DNA of 64,000 nt from G963664835 sp965220775 (GTDB lineage: Bacteria; Chloroflexota; UBA6077; FW602-bin22; JBCLEL01). Shown one piece after another: positions 38,797-47,826 of the stretch (positions are counted from its first letter, which is position 1; each line of letters opens with the position of its first letter). Under the pieces are notes generated by a model. The model had not been told where the DNA came from. It saw only the letters and a program-made list of their open reading frames with translations, and searched no databases. The DNA lies in NCBI GenBank assembly GCA_965220775.1, contig OZ244845.1, positions 2,914,001 to 2,978,000 of the forward strand, read 5' to 3'. The position numbers and the translations under genes were made by a program.

Positions 38797-38832
38797 GGCA
38801 CCAACCTGTTGCAGTTTCGTTGGAGGCTTCAA

Positions 38833-39057
38833 ATGGATATTGGGACCATGATCCCAATTTTGATTGTCCTGATCGCGGTATTCTTCGTAGTGAGTAAGCT
38901 GAATCTGGGTCCGAAGATCAAATGCAACCGCTGCGATGGTACCGGCGACGTCGACGAGCGGTGGCCGGACCCCAAGGAGGAATCCGGCTGGCACGAAATG
39001 TCAGGTCAGTGTCCCAAGTGTAAGGGCAAGGGCAAGATCAGCGCCCGAGCTTCCTGA
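38833..39057 (+). CDS. small membrane-anchored DnaJ-like zinc-finger protein
   Basis: 74 residues. An N-terminal hydrophobic helix (TMIPILIVLIAVFFVVSKL) is followed by two CxxCxGxG motifs, CNRCDGTG and CPKCKGKG, spaced about 21 residues apart, which make one DnaJ-type zinc centre. Such modules bind unfolded protein or act as thiol/zinc scaffolds; no J domain is present. The start at 38833 has GGAGG 7 bases upstream. It reads 8 bases ahead of nth and probably shares its transcript. The specific function is unknown. Confidence 0.75.
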   Translation: MDIGTMIPILIVLIAVFFVVSKLNLGPKIKCNRCDGTGDVDERWPDPKEESGWHEMSGQCPKCKGKGKISARAS

Positions 39058-39065
39058 CATCGCGC

Positions 39066-39728
39066 TTGAGCGTCGGTCGTCTCGAATGGGCTATCCGGCG
39101 CCTCGCCGAATTCTATCCGGACCTCCCTTCCCAGCGGCCGACCGATCTTCTCGATGAGCTAGTCGGCACCATCCTTTCCCAGAACACTAGCGACCGTAAT
39201 TCGGAGGCTGCGTTTCGCGGCCTGCGCTCCGCATTCAGCGACTGGGAGTCGGTGATAGCGGCAGACGTTGCCCAAATCGCCGAAGCAATTCGCCCCGGCG
39301 GCCTTCATCGAATCAAGGCCAGACGAATTCTCAATACGCTTCAGGCGATCAAGGACCGGACCGGCCGGCTCGACCTCGACTGGCTCCGCGACCTGCCACA
39401 GCCGGAAATCCGCCGACAACTTGTCGCCATCCCCGGCATCGGAGTAAAGACTGCCGCCTGTGTCGAGGCGTTCTCGCTCGGCCTGCCGGCCTGCCCGGCC
39501 GACACCCACGTCAGCCGGATCTGCAAGAGGCTCGGATTAGTCCCCGCGAATGCATCGCCGGAGAAGGCGCAGGCCCTCCTCGAAAGGGAGACCCCGCCCG
39601 GTGATCAGATTGACCTGCACCACCGGATGATCCGATTGGGCCGGGAGGTCTGCCGTGCTCGCAAGCCGGAGTGCCCAGCCTGTCCCCTGCAAACTCGATG
39701 CGATTACTTCGAATCGCGAATCGGCTGA
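39066..39728 (+). CDS. nth: endonuclease III
   Basis: A 220-residue DNA glycosylase/AP lyase that removes oxidised pyrimidines. The helix-hairpin-helix LVAIPGIGVKTAACV supplies the catalytic lysine, PADTHVSRICKRLGL holds the catalytic aspartate, and the C-terminal C-x6-C-x2-C-x5-C cluster (CRARKPECPACPLQTRC) binds a 4Fe-4S centre. The start is TTG immediately after the zinc-finger gene. The HAD gene begins two bases after its stop. Confidence 0.95.
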   Translation: MSVGRLEWAIRRLAEFYPDLPSQRPTDLLDELVGTILSQNTSDRNSEAAFRGLRSAFSDWESVIAADVAQIAEAIRPGGLHRIKARRILNTLQAIKDRTGRLDLDWLRDLPQPEIRRQLVAIPGIGVKTAACVEAFSLGLPACPADTHVSRICKRLGLVPANASPEKAQALLERETPPGDQIDLHHRMIRLGREVCRARKPECPACPLQTRCDYFESRIG

Positions 39729-39729
39729 C

Positions 39730-40470
39730 ATGGACATGCGAGAGCCGGGAATTGCCTTGAGATCCAGCAGAAGGTGGCCGCCGGACCGGTTGACCACCGT
39801 CCTCTTTGACCTCGACGACACACTGATTGATTCCTTCGATGCCCGGGTCGCGGCTCTCTATCGTGTATTCGAATCCTTCGACATTCACGATCAGGCGGCG
39901 GGCGAATTCATGCGCGGCTCCGGCGGGAAGCAACTCAAGACCGCCCTGGCGGAGTTGGAGACGAAGCTGGGGGTGAGCGTGGGTCTCTACGAATCGTATC
40001 GTGAATCCTACTGGACGAAGTTCACCGATACCATTCGCCCCTACTCAGGTGTCAAACAGTTACTTTCCGAGATTCGAATCCAGGGATTGAGTACCGGCGT
40101 CGTCACCCAAAAGAGCCGCGGTTTCCAAATCAAAGGGCGAAGTGCCGGCGCCGCGAGGGAGCTTAAACACGCGGGCCTATCAGACTTTTTTTCCACGGTG
40201 ATCGGTATGGAGGACGTTACGAGATACAAGCCTCACCCTGAGGGAATCCACCTCGCAATTAGGCTCCTGTCGGCCTCACCGGAGCATACTATGATGGTGG
40301 GAGACAGTTTCTCGGACATCGACGCGGGACGAGCGGCCGGCTGCTGGACCTGCCATGCAACTTGGGGACTACCCGAAGATCACCGCACACTGGATGGCCT
40401 CGAGCCGGATATCGTGGCCGCAACTCCCGCCCAGTTGTCGAAGCTGATCTCAGCGCGGCAAGCTATCTAG
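39730..40470 (+). CDS. HAD superfamily phosphatase (phosphoglycolate phosphatase-like)
   Basis: About 246 residues. HAD motif I VLFDLDDTLID (nucleophile and acid/base Asp), motif II TGVVTQKS, motif III lysine in TRYKPHPEG and motif IV VGDSFSDIDAGRAAG are all present, with an alpha-helical cap between I and II as in Gph/PpaX. The likely substrate is a small phosphomonoester such as 2-phosphoglycolate, which fits next to nth because AP-site processing yields phosphoglycolate ends; that link is inferred. The start may be 39730 or the ATG six bases later. Confidence 0.85.
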   Translation: MDMREPGIALRSSRRWPPDRLTTVLFDLDDTLIDSFDARVAALYRVFESFDIHDQAAGEFMRGSGGKQLKTALAELETKLGVSVGLYESYRESYWTKFTDTIRPYSGVKQLLSEIRIQGLSTGVVTQKSRGFQIKGRSAGAARELKHAGLSDFFSTVIGMEDVTRYKPHPEGIHLAIRLLSASPEHTMMVGDSFSDIDAGRAAGCWTCHATWGLPEDHRTLDGLEPDIVAATPAQLSKLISARQAI

Positions 40471-40531
40471 CCGTTGGCAGTGCGCCTTTGCCTAGCGAGC
40501 AACCGACGGTCACTACTGGGAATCGACGCTT

Positions 40532-41749
40532 CTATGGATCGACGCAGATCAGCTCCTTACACGGAAACTTGGTCAGAATTTCAGGCCCATCCTTGGTTAT
40601 CACGCACTCTTCCTCGATCCTTGCGGCGCCGGTTCCGTCCGATGCGGGACAGTAGGTCTCAAGAGCGAACACCATGTTCTCCTCCAAGACAATCGGATTG
40701 TCCATGGAGACGCGCCGGCTGAATACCGGCTTTTCCCAGTGGCTCAGGCCGATCCCATGACCGAACTGCAACGCGAACGCGGCCGCCTCCGATTCGTAGC
40801 CGAATGATTGCGCCGAAGGCCATACGGACGCCACTTCTGCCGTCGTGTTGCCCGCCCTCACCTTGTCGATGGATGCGTAAAGCCAATCGTAGGCCTTCTT
40901 GTACGCGTCGTGCATTGCCGGCGTGGCCTCGCCAACGTGGAAAGTCCTGTAGTAGCACGTCCGGTATCCCATGTACGAGTGAATAATGTCCATGAAGATC
41001 GGATCCCCCGGCCGGACGATACGGTCGGTGAAGTTATGCGGATGGGGACTGCTTCTGGGGCCGGAGATGCAGTTGACCACCTCGACTTGATCGGAGCCCA
41101 GTCGATAGAGCACCTCGTGGACTATTGCGACAAGCTCGTTCTCTCGGATGCCGGCGCGCAGATTCCTGATCACCGTGCCGTATGACGCGTCGACCATGCT
41201 GGCTGCGCCTTCCAGCAGATAAATCTCATCCTGAGTCTTTATTACCCGCGCATCCAGCATGATCTCCTGGCCATCGACTATCGTGAACCCGTTCTTTTGC
41301 AGAACTTCCAATGCCCTGTAGTCGATGATGTCAATGCCGACCCGCGCATTCTCTATGCCGTGATCCTTCAGTATCCTGACGAGCGTGTTGTTGAACTCGT
41401 CCTGGAATCCCGCCTCGTATGGTACCGAGTTGCGCATCCAGCTCGACATCGGAAACACGCGGTCCTTGATCCAAGGCGAGTGCAGCTTCTTCGAGGCCAC
41501 AGCGCTACCGAAGTCGAACAGCAGAGGTTTGCCGCCCCTCGGAACGATGGCGTATCGACCGAGCTTGTCCCGCGCCCACTCTCCGGTCCACGTATTGGTC
41601 GCATAGCGGATGTTGTTCTGGTCGAAAAGCAACAGCGCGTCAGCGTCCGACTCAGCCATAGCCTTCTCGACCTTCTCTTCGCGCTCGCGGCGCAATCGGT
41701 CGAAATCTACCCGGACCTCGAAGTCCGTGGCCATTGTTCCAAATTTCAT
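40532..41749 (-). CDS. M24 family (Xaa-Pro peptidase/creatinase-like) hydrolase
   Basis: A 405-residue pita-bread fold protein with an N-terminal creatinase domain (about 1-170) and a C-terminal M24 domain. Metal-ligand positions are Asp in PIFMDIIHSYMGY, then Cys 11 residues later (GYRTCYYRTF) where the second Asp normally sits, His in QFGHGIGLSH, Glu in VFALETYC and Glu in IEEECVI. Members include prolidases, creatinase and DMSP lyase DddP; the substrate is not evident. The start is ATG with GAGAGGA upstream. It lies 25 bases after the SDR gene and is presumably cotranscribed. Confidence 0.85.
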   Translation of the reverse strand: MKFGTMATDFEVRVDFDRLRREREEKVEKAMAESDADALLLFDQNNIRYATNTWTGEWARDKLGRYAIVPRGGKPLLFDFGSAVASKKLHSPWIKDRVFPMSSWMRNSVPYEAGFQDEFNNTLVRILKDHGIENARVGIDIIDYRALEVLQKNGFTIVDGQEIMLDARVIKTQDEIYLLEGAASMVDASYGTVIRNLRAGIRENELVAIVHEVLYRLGSDQVEVVNCISGPRSSPHPHNFTDRIVRPGDPIFMDIIHSYMGYRTCYYRTFHVGEATPAMHDAYKKAYDWLYASIDKVRAGNTTAEVASVWPSAQSFGYESEAAAFALQFGHGIGLSHWEKPVFSRRVSMDNPIVLEENMVFALETYCPASDGTGAARIEEECVITKDGPEILTKFPCKELICVDP

Positions 41750-41774
41750 TTCACGTCCTCTCTGTTAGACCCTA

Positions 41775-42557
41775 TCAGGATAGAATCATTCCGCCCTCGA
41801 CGTTGTAGGTCTGGCCGGTTATGTAGTCGGCGTCCTCCGATGCGAGGAATGCCGCCAGCTTGGCAACGTCATCCGGCTCCGCCACCCGGCCCAGCAGAAT
41901 GTCGGCGGAGAAGTTCCTCATCGCCTCGCCAGGTTCGCTCGTGTCGCCCAATTCAATGTACTCGCTGTCAAGTTGCTCCCAGAGCGGTGTGTCCACCACG
42001 CCCGGCGCAAAGGCGTTTACCGTGATGTTGTGCTCGGCCAGAGCCCGGGCGCCAGCTTGGGTTAAAGCGATCACCGAGAACTTGCTCGCGCAGTAGGGCG
42101 CAATATCCGGAAATCCCTGCCGGCCGGCTATCGAAGCCGAGTTGATGATCTTGCCGCCGGTTCCCTGCGCGATCATCTGCTTCGCCGCTTCCTGCATACA
42201 GATCAGCACACCCAGCCCATTCACGCGCATAATGAAGTCCCAGTTATCCTCGGTCACGTCCAGAAAATGCTGAATGCGATTGACGCCGGCATTGTTGAAA
42301 AACACGTCCAGCTTGCCGAACTCTGAGACACTTCGCTCCACCAAGGCGCGTACCTGGTCGCGCTTGGTGACGTCTACGCCAACCGCGATCGCCTCTATAC
42401 CCATGTCGCGAGCTTCAGAGGCGGCCTCCTCGGCTTGCTCGCTGTTGAGGTCTCCAATCACCACCTTCGCGCCCTCGCCTCCCAAGCGCTGGCCGATGGC
42501 TTTCCCGATCCCGCGAGCGCCGCCCGTTATGATGCATACTTTTCCTTCGAGTCTCAT
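41775..42557 (-). CDS. short-chain dehydrogenase/reductase
   Basis: A 260-residue classical SDR, NAD(P)-dependent. It has the cofactor motif TGGARGIG, FNNAGVN, catalytic Ser in IINSASIAG and YCASK (Tyr-x3-Lys), then NAFAPGVVDTPLW and the C-terminal YITGQTYNVEGGM. Asp in VVIGDLN after strand 2 suggests NAD preference. The start at 42557 (MRLEGKVCIITGG) is favoured by GGAGGT 8 bases upstream over an upstream codon. It is the first gene of a two-gene minus-strand unit with the M24 hydrolase; the substrate is unknown. Confidence 0.92.
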   Translation of the reverse strand: MRLEGKVCIITGGARGIGKAIGQRLGGEGAKVVIGDLNSEQAEEAASEARDMGIEAIAVGVDVTKRDQVRALVERSVSEFGKLDVFFNNAGVNRIQHFLDVTEDNWDFIMRVNGLGVLICMQEAAKQMIAQGTGGKIINSASIAGRQGFPDIAPYCASKFSVIALTQAGARALAEHNITVNAFAPGVVDTPLWEQLDSEYIELGDTSEPGEAMRNFSADILLGRVAEPDDVAKLAAFLASEDADYITGQTYNVEGGMILS

Positions 42558-42699
42558 AGCCGCATACCTCCGCTGCACGTAGGGTGTATTAGGCGCCAAT
42601 GCACCGTCGCCGACTATTGGACCACCCTGCCGGCAGTTTAGTCAACACGGGCGACACGAGGTTACTTGCGTCCGCCAGTAACTCCAAACGTCGGAGAAA

Positions 42700-43181
42700 A
42701 TCACGAACCTTGGTACGAAAGCATGTCCCGGACTCCGATCCGGGATAGACCGCTCAGGCAGCCTCTCATCCGTCATTCGCGACATCCCTTGGTCAATCCG
42801 GCCCCCAATTCGTCATTCCGGCGAAGGCCGGAATCCAGAGGGGCAGGGAGAGGGGAATGTAGCGCGGGGGCTTGTCCCCCGCTGGGGTCGGGGTGGGGCG
42901 TGACAGAACCCGCCGTGCCAATTCGCTGAACCAAACCGCATCTCCGGCTTTTCATACCTTGGTGTGCCGGCGCCAGCCGGCATGAGCGATTGCTATGAAA
43001 GCATGTCCCGGACTCCGATCCGGGATAGACCGCTCCGGCAGCCTCTCATTCGCCATTCGCGGCATCCCTTCGTCAATCCGGCCCCCAATTCGTCATTCCG
43101 GCGAAGGCCGGAATCCAGAGGGGCGGGGAGAGGGGAATGTAGCGCGGGGGCTTGTCCCCCGCTGGGGTCGGGGTGGGGCGG
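42700..43181. repeat. mosaic of interspersed palindromic repeat modules
   Basis: Two near-identical tandem copies (about 42716-42900 and 43000-43180) of a composite unit: CCCGGACTCCGATCCGGG, the CATCCCTTxGTCAATCCGGC spacer, TTCCGGCGAAGGCCGGAA and GCGGGGGCTTGTCCCCCGC. The right copy is interrupted by the IS481-type element. Confidence 0.85.
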
Positions 43182-44482
43182 GTACAGACTGGGCACATAG
43201 GTAACAGAAAAACCGAGCACATGGGTAACAAAGTGGTACAAGATCGGAACAACCGATCATTGGAGGCCAGATGTTGCCCTGGAAAGATACGAGTCGAGAG
43301 CAAGAGCAAATCCGTTTCATACTACGATGGAAAGGGGGAGAAGACACTTTCACAGAGCTGTGTCGTCAATTCAGTATTAGTCGCAAGACAGGGTATAAGC
43401 GGGTGGAGCGCTTCAAGCTGTGGGGATTGGGGGGATTGGGAGATCGAAGTCGAGCACCGCACACTCATCCCAACTCCACGCCACAGCCAGTGATAGAGAG
43501 GCTGATCAGGGCCAAAGGAGAGCACCCAACCTGGGGTCCTAAGAAGCTGGTTGCCTGGCTGGGTCGTGTGGAGCCTTGGATGAATTGGCCGGCGTCGAGC
43601 ACGGCAGGACAGATACTGGACCGTGCCGGGCTGGTGGGTCGACGCAAGCGCCGTAGGCACACTGCGCCTTGGAGTGAGCCGTTCGCAGCAGCTGAGAGGC
43701 CGAACGACGTATGGTCGATCGATTTCAAGGGTTGGTTTCGGACGGAAGATGGGGTCAGGATAGACCCATTGACTATCCAGGACGGCTTTAGCCGTTGTTT
43801 GCTGGTATGCCAAGGGCTGAAGAGACCTAGAGGCTCTGAGGTGCGTGCAGTGTGTGAGCGCGCATTCAGGGAGTACGGACTGCCCAGGGTGATGCGCTCT
43901 GACAACGGTGTGCCCTTTGCCAGTGTGGCAGTCGGTGGGTTGAGTTCGCTGTCGGTGTGGTGGATCAAGCTGGGCATATTACCTGAGCGTATAGAGCCGG
44001 CACATCCTGAGCAGAACGGCCGGCTGGAGCGATTGCACCGCACTCTCAAGGCTGAGACGGCAACTCCACCCAGAAGTAGCATACGCACTCAGCAGAGAGC
44101 GTTCGACGAGTTCCGGCGGGTCTATAATGAGCACAGACCACACGAGGCTCTGGGACAACGCCCACCGGCACTGCTCTACGCACCGTCTCTGCGTTCTTAT
44201 CCGGCGGAGGTGAGATCACCTGAGTACGAGGCTGATGTGACGATACGGAGGGTACGCGGCAATGGAGGGATCAAGTGGAGAGGCGAGACCATCTATCTGA
44301 GTGAAGCGCTGAGGGGTGAACCAGTAGGGCTGAGGCCCAGCGATGATCGGCATTGGAGCATCCAGTTCGGTCCACTCATCATCGGGCTCTTGGACGATCA
44401 CGCCAAACGAGTTGTGTATACCCCTACAAAAGTGTTACCTATGTGCTCGGTCTAAGTGTCACCCATGTGCCCAGTCGTACAG
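43182..44482 (+). mobile_element. intact IS481-family insertion sequence with flanking direct repeats
   Basis: Terminal inverted repeats of 19 bases start ACTGGGCACAT (43188-43206) and mirror 44457-44475 with two differences. A second internal pair starting ACCGAGCACAT (43212-43230 and 44433-44451) mirrors with one difference, each five bases inside the outer copy. GTACAG lies directly outside at 43182-43187 and, after one extra base, at 44477-44482, and is a likely 6-bp target duplication. The element of about 1.29 kb carries one transposase gene. It sits inside a palindromic repeat unit that resumes as GCGTGGCGGAATCCGCC on the right. Confidence 0.88.
43271..44455 (+). CDS. IS481 family DDE transposase
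   Basis: A 394-residue enzyme catalysing cut/copy and paste of the surrounding element. The N-terminal HTH includes FTELCRQFSISRKTGYKRVE, followed by a second HTH-like region to about 130. The rve catalytic core has Asp in DVWSIDFKGWF, Asp in VMRSDNGVPF, and Glu in EQNGRLERLHRTLK. The NEHRPHEALGQRPPALLY tail is typical. The start has GGAGG 7 bases upstream. The last codons and stop lie within the inner right inverted repeat. No frameshift is seen, so it is probably active. Confidence 0.95.
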   Translation: MLPWKDTSREQEQIRFILRWKGGEDTFTELCRQFSISRKTGYKRVERFKLWGLGGLGDRSRAPHTHPNSTPQPVIERLIRAKGEHPTWGPKKLVAWLGRVEPWMNWPASSTAGQILDRAGLVGRRKRRRHTAPWSEPFAAAERPNDVWSIDFKGWFRTEDGVRIDPLTIQDGFSRCLLVCQGLKRPRGSEVRAVCERAFREYGLPRVMRSDNGVPFASVAVGGLSSLSVWWIKLGILPERIEPAHPEQNGRLERLHRTLKAETATPPRSSIRTQQRAFDEFRRVYNEHRPHEALGQRPPALLYAPSLRSYPAEVRSPEYEADVTIRRVRGNGGIKWRGETIYLSEALRGEPVGLRPSDDRHWSIQFGPLIIGLLDDHAKRVVYTPTKVLPMCSV

Positions 44483-44990
44483 CGTGGCGGAATCCGCCGT
44501 GCCAATTCGCTGTACCAAGCCACAACTCCGGCTTTTCATACCTTCGTGTGCCGGCGCCAGCCAGCATGAGCGATTGGTACGAAAGCATGTCCCGGACTCC
44601 GATCCGGGATGGATGTTTGCCGTCACGTTCGTGGGTCTCGGTCGCCCCGGCGAGGCCCGTCATCCCCGCCACCCACCTCGTCATTCTCGCGAAAGCGGGA
44701 ATCTAGGGGAGGTGTGGGTTGTGGCAATGAAACTAGACCTCTCCCATCAACCAATGCTCCCGATTTTCATACCTTGGTGTGCCGGCACCAGCCGGCATGT
44801 GCAATTGGTACGAAAGCATGTCCCGGACTCCGATCCGGGATCAATTCCGGCACCGGCCGGCGACGCCAACTACCGTCGCCCGAACAACGACAGCCCAGGG
44901 TCGCAAGAGAAATATAGCGCTGGGGCTTGTCCCCAGCCAGGGGTGGGGGGAGGAGCACCGGTGCAGCCAATGACCCGCGAAAACCCACAA
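44483..44990. repeat. mosaic of interspersed palindromic repeat modules
   Basis: Continuation of the unit split by the IS, then further copies: TACCTTCGTGTGCCGGCGCC, CCCGGACTCCGATCCGGG (twice), CATTCTCGCGAAAGCGGGAA and GCGCTGGGGCTTGTCCCCAG. The stretch after 44820 closely repeats 38330-38460. No gene was found. Confidence 0.85.
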
Positions 44991-44996
44991 TCAGAA

Positions 44997-47201
44997 TCAG
45001 TCCGGCAACCGCCCCTGCTGACGCAAATATATCCGCACCAGCCGCAACTCATCGTAGGTGAATCCTGTTCCCAGGACCTCCAAAACCGGCCTGAGGAGGG
45101 TGCTGCCGGAGACGCCGAAAGCCTCCTCTATCCTGTTAAGCCTTTCCTCCGCCGGCATCAGGTGGTCCAAGTCCAACCGTATGCCTTGACCGGCCAAGCG
45201 TTCAATGTGGGCGATGATGGTACCCTCCGCCAGGCCTCGTTGCTCGGCTACCTGGCTGATCGAAAGTCTTTGGGACAACAGCTCCATGGTCGCATCGTAG
45301 GTAGTTCCCCCGGCCCGCGGTGGTCGTTGTCGCTCCTGTCCTCCGTACCTACCCTCCGATTCTTGTCGCGCCGGCGCGCCGTCTGTCCGATCCGGTAGGC
45401 CGTTGGCCTCGGCGTAGCTGCGTATGACCCCGAGGAACTCCGGGCCGTACTGCACCAGTTTTGCCTGACCTACCCCAAGGATGCTGGAGAACTCTTCCAT
45501 GCTGTGAGGGAAAACTGCGGCCATGTGCCGGAGGGATACGTCGCCGAAAATCACGAATGCTCGAACGTCCCGGGCGTCGGCCAGCCGGCTCCGTAACGCC
45601 CGCAGTTCCTGGAACAGGCCCTCGTCATATTCCATTGTGGCTGCCGATTCACCGGCCCCTCGCGGACCGTCGCCGGCCGCCGGCCGGAGGAGCGCTAGGG
45701 TTTGTCGACTTCGTAGAAACTCTCGCCCTTCAGGCGGGACTGCCAGGGTCGGATACTCTCCGTCGCTCCGTACCAGCAAACCCCGCGCCTGTAGCTGGCC
45801 GATAATTTCCCTGAGTTGAGTCCGCTCGAAGTCCTTGACGATGCCGTAAACGCTCAACTGCTCGTGGCCTAGTTGCAGGATCCGCTTCTCCCGGCTCCCG
45901 CTCAACACCTGGATGACGTGGTTTGCGCCAAACCGCTCACCGGTGCGTATTACCGCCGAGAGGATCTTTTGAGCTATCTCCGTGGCGTCAAACTCTTCCC
46001 CGGACCTCAAACATACATCGCACCCGCCGCAATCTTCGCGCTCCCAGCGCTCTCCGAAATACTCCAGGATGAACCGGCGCCGGCAGGTGGGCAGTTGGGC
46101 AAACTCCACCATCTTGACCAGCTTCAGGCGGGCATTCCGCCGCTCAGCCGCGTCCTCGATCCGATTGACGAAGTAGTCCTGCTTGGCCTTGTCGCCGTAG
46201 GCGAAGAAGAGGACGCACTCACTGGGCAGCCCGTCTCTGCCGGCTCGGCCCGTTTCCTGGTAGTAGGCCTCGAGGGACTTGGGTAGGCTGTAGTGGACCA
46301 CCAAGCGAATGTCCGGCTTGTTTATCCCCATGCCAAAGGCAATCGTGGCGACTATGATGGGCACTCGGTCTCGGATGAAGTCTTCCTGCGTCCGGCGGCG
46401 CGTTTCGCCGTCCAGTCCGGCGTGATACGGGCGAGCCGAAAGGCCTCGAGCATTCAGGTCTTCAGCCAGATCCTCGGTCTCCTGCCTGGAGAAGCAATAG
46501 ATGATGGCGGACTGGTTTCGGTGCCGCTGGAGCAGCGATAACAGCAAACTCCAAGAATCGCCCTTGGGCAGAACCGAATAGCCCAGGTTGACCCGGTTGA
46601 AACTGGAGAGAAAGACCTGGCCCCGTCGCAGTTCAAGCTGGGCGATGATATCTTTGCGCACCTGCTCCGTCGCGGTAGCAGTCAGGGCAACTACAGGCAC
46701 AGACGGAAAGTCCTGCCTCAGCTGCAGCAGGTTGCGGTAGTCCGGGCGAAACTCGTGGCCCCACTCGGAAATGCAGTGGGCCTCGTCGATCGCGATCAGG
46801 CTCAGGTTCAGACTGTGGAGGAAGCGGCGGAATCCGGGTAGAACCAGACGCTCAGGAGCCACGTACAGGATCTTGACCTGGCCCCGCCTGACCCGAGCCT
46901 GCACCTGCTCTATCTCCGACGCCGGCAGGGAACTGTTGATGAACCGAGCGGCGATTCCGTTGGCGTTCAGCGCGTCCACCTGGTCCTTCATCAGGGCAAT
47001 CAGCGGCGAGACTACCAACGTTACGCCGTCAAAGATTAGCGCCGGCAACTGGTAGCAGAGGGACTTGCCGCCGCCGGTCGGCATCAGTGCCAAGCTGTCA
47101 CGGCGAGCCAATACGTTGGCTATTATCTCTTCCTGCGGAGACCAAAAGCTGTCGTAGCCGAATCGGGACTTGAGGATGGCAAGTGGTGCGCTATCGTTCA
47201 A
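44997..47201 (-). CDS. recQ: ATP-dependent DNA helicase RecQ
   Basis: A 734-residue 3'-5' helicase for recombination and fork repair. It carries Walker A LMPTGGGKSLCYQLP, DEAH in IAIDEAHCISEWGHEFRPDY, motif III LTATAT, motif VI YYQETGRAGRDG, and the RQC zinc centre with CRRRFILEYFGE then CGGCDVC. The winged helix includes HVIQVLSGS, the HRDC domain follows at about 545-625, and a C-terminal HTH_40 module begins TYDATMELLSQ. The start is TTG with GGAGG 14 bases upstream, so it is not certain. A low-complexity linker rich in Arg/Gly/Gln precedes the last domain. Confidence 0.95.
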   Translation of the reverse strand: MNDSAPLAILKSRFGYDSFWSPQEEIIANVLARRDSLALMPTGGGKSLCYQLPALIFDGVTLVVSPLIALMKDQVDALNANGIAARFINSSLPASEIEQVQARVRRGQVKILYVAPERLVLPGFRRFLHSLNLSLIAIDEAHCISEWGHEFRPDYRNLLQLRQDFPSVPVVALTATATEQVRKDIIAQLELRRGQVFLSSFNRVNLGYSVLPKGDSWSLLLSLLQRHRNQSAIIYCFSRQETEDLAEDLNARGLSARPYHAGLDGETRRRTQEDFIRDRVPIIVATIAFGMGINKPDIRLVVHYSLPKSLEAYYQETGRAGRDGLPSECVLFFAYGDKAKQDYFVNRIEDAAERRNARLKLVKMVEFAQLPTCRRRFILEYFGERWEREDCGGCDVCLRSGEEFDATEIAQKILSAVIRTGERFGANHVIQVLSGSREKRILQLGHEQLSVYGIVKDFERTQLREIIGQLQARGLLVRSDGEYPTLAVPPEGREFLRSRQTLALLRPAAGDGPRGAGESAATMEYDEGLFQELRALRSRLADARDVRAFVIFGDVSLRHMAAVFPHSMEEFSSILGVGQAKLVQYGPEFLGVIRSYAEANGLPDRTDGAPARQESEGRYGGQERQRPPRAGGTTYDATMELLSQRLSISQVAEQRGLAEGTIIAHIERLAGQGIRLDLDHLMPAEERLNRIEEAFGVSGSTLLRPVLEVLGTGFTYDELRLVRIYLRQQGRLPD

Positions 47202-47247
47202 GGCGCGATACCGAGCCTCCGGCGGACTTGACAGCTACGCCGGCAGC

Positions 47248-47670
47248 TCATTCGTCGGACGCGTCGCGCCATAGACGCAGGCCGGTAACGCCCATCACCA
47301 CCGCAGCCAGAGGATCAATCAACATCCAATTGACCAGATTAGTCGTACCCTGAGGCTCGTCACCGCTGGTGAGAAAGTCAAACCAATTCCAGAAGAACCA
47401 CAGCGACAAGAAGACCGTCGCGTAGAAGGCCAGGTTCACCTCCAGGTACCGCCGCGTGACGGAATCGCCGGCTCCTTCCCCGTCCAGAGCCCGCTTGGCC
47501 TTGAAGTGCACTGTCAGAGCAACCAGGATACCGGCCGCCATGAACCAATCCAACACCGCCCACACGCCCACGGCGTCCACAGCATCCCCGTAGAGCGAAC
47601 CGAACACGAAGTGGATCCCAACCGCGAGACTGGTCAGAGCAAGCGCAATCGCAGTTGTTTTTCTCAGCAC
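47248..47670 (-). CDS. small four-helix integral membrane protein
   Basis: About 140 residues with four hydrophobic segments (about 5-25, 38-58, 79-99, 113-133) and a charged loop KAKRALDGEGAGDS. No family is recognised with confidence. It could be a DoxX-like or DUF protein. The GTG at 47670 is preferred to the GTG two codons earlier because AAGGAG is then 8 rather than 2 bases away. It lies 46 bases upstream of recQ on the same strand. Confidence 0.65.
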   Translation of the reverse strand: MLRKTTAIALALTSLAVGIHFVFGSLYGDAVDAVGVWAVLDWFMAAGILVALTVHFKAKRALDGEGAGDSVTRRYLEVNLAFYATVFLSLWFFWNWFDFLTSGDEPQGTTNLVNWMLIDPLAAVVMGVTGLRLWRDASDE

Positions 47671-47826
47671 TTCCACAGCTCCTTACAATGAACCAGCACG
47701 GAAAATATTGGGGAACAGTATAGATTACGGTACAAGTCTAAAGGATGGGATGATGCCCTAACAGGATGTCGCGTTTCACCTGCCCGGCCGGCTCAGTCTA
47801 GCCTTACGCGCCCCAGTTCGTCTATC

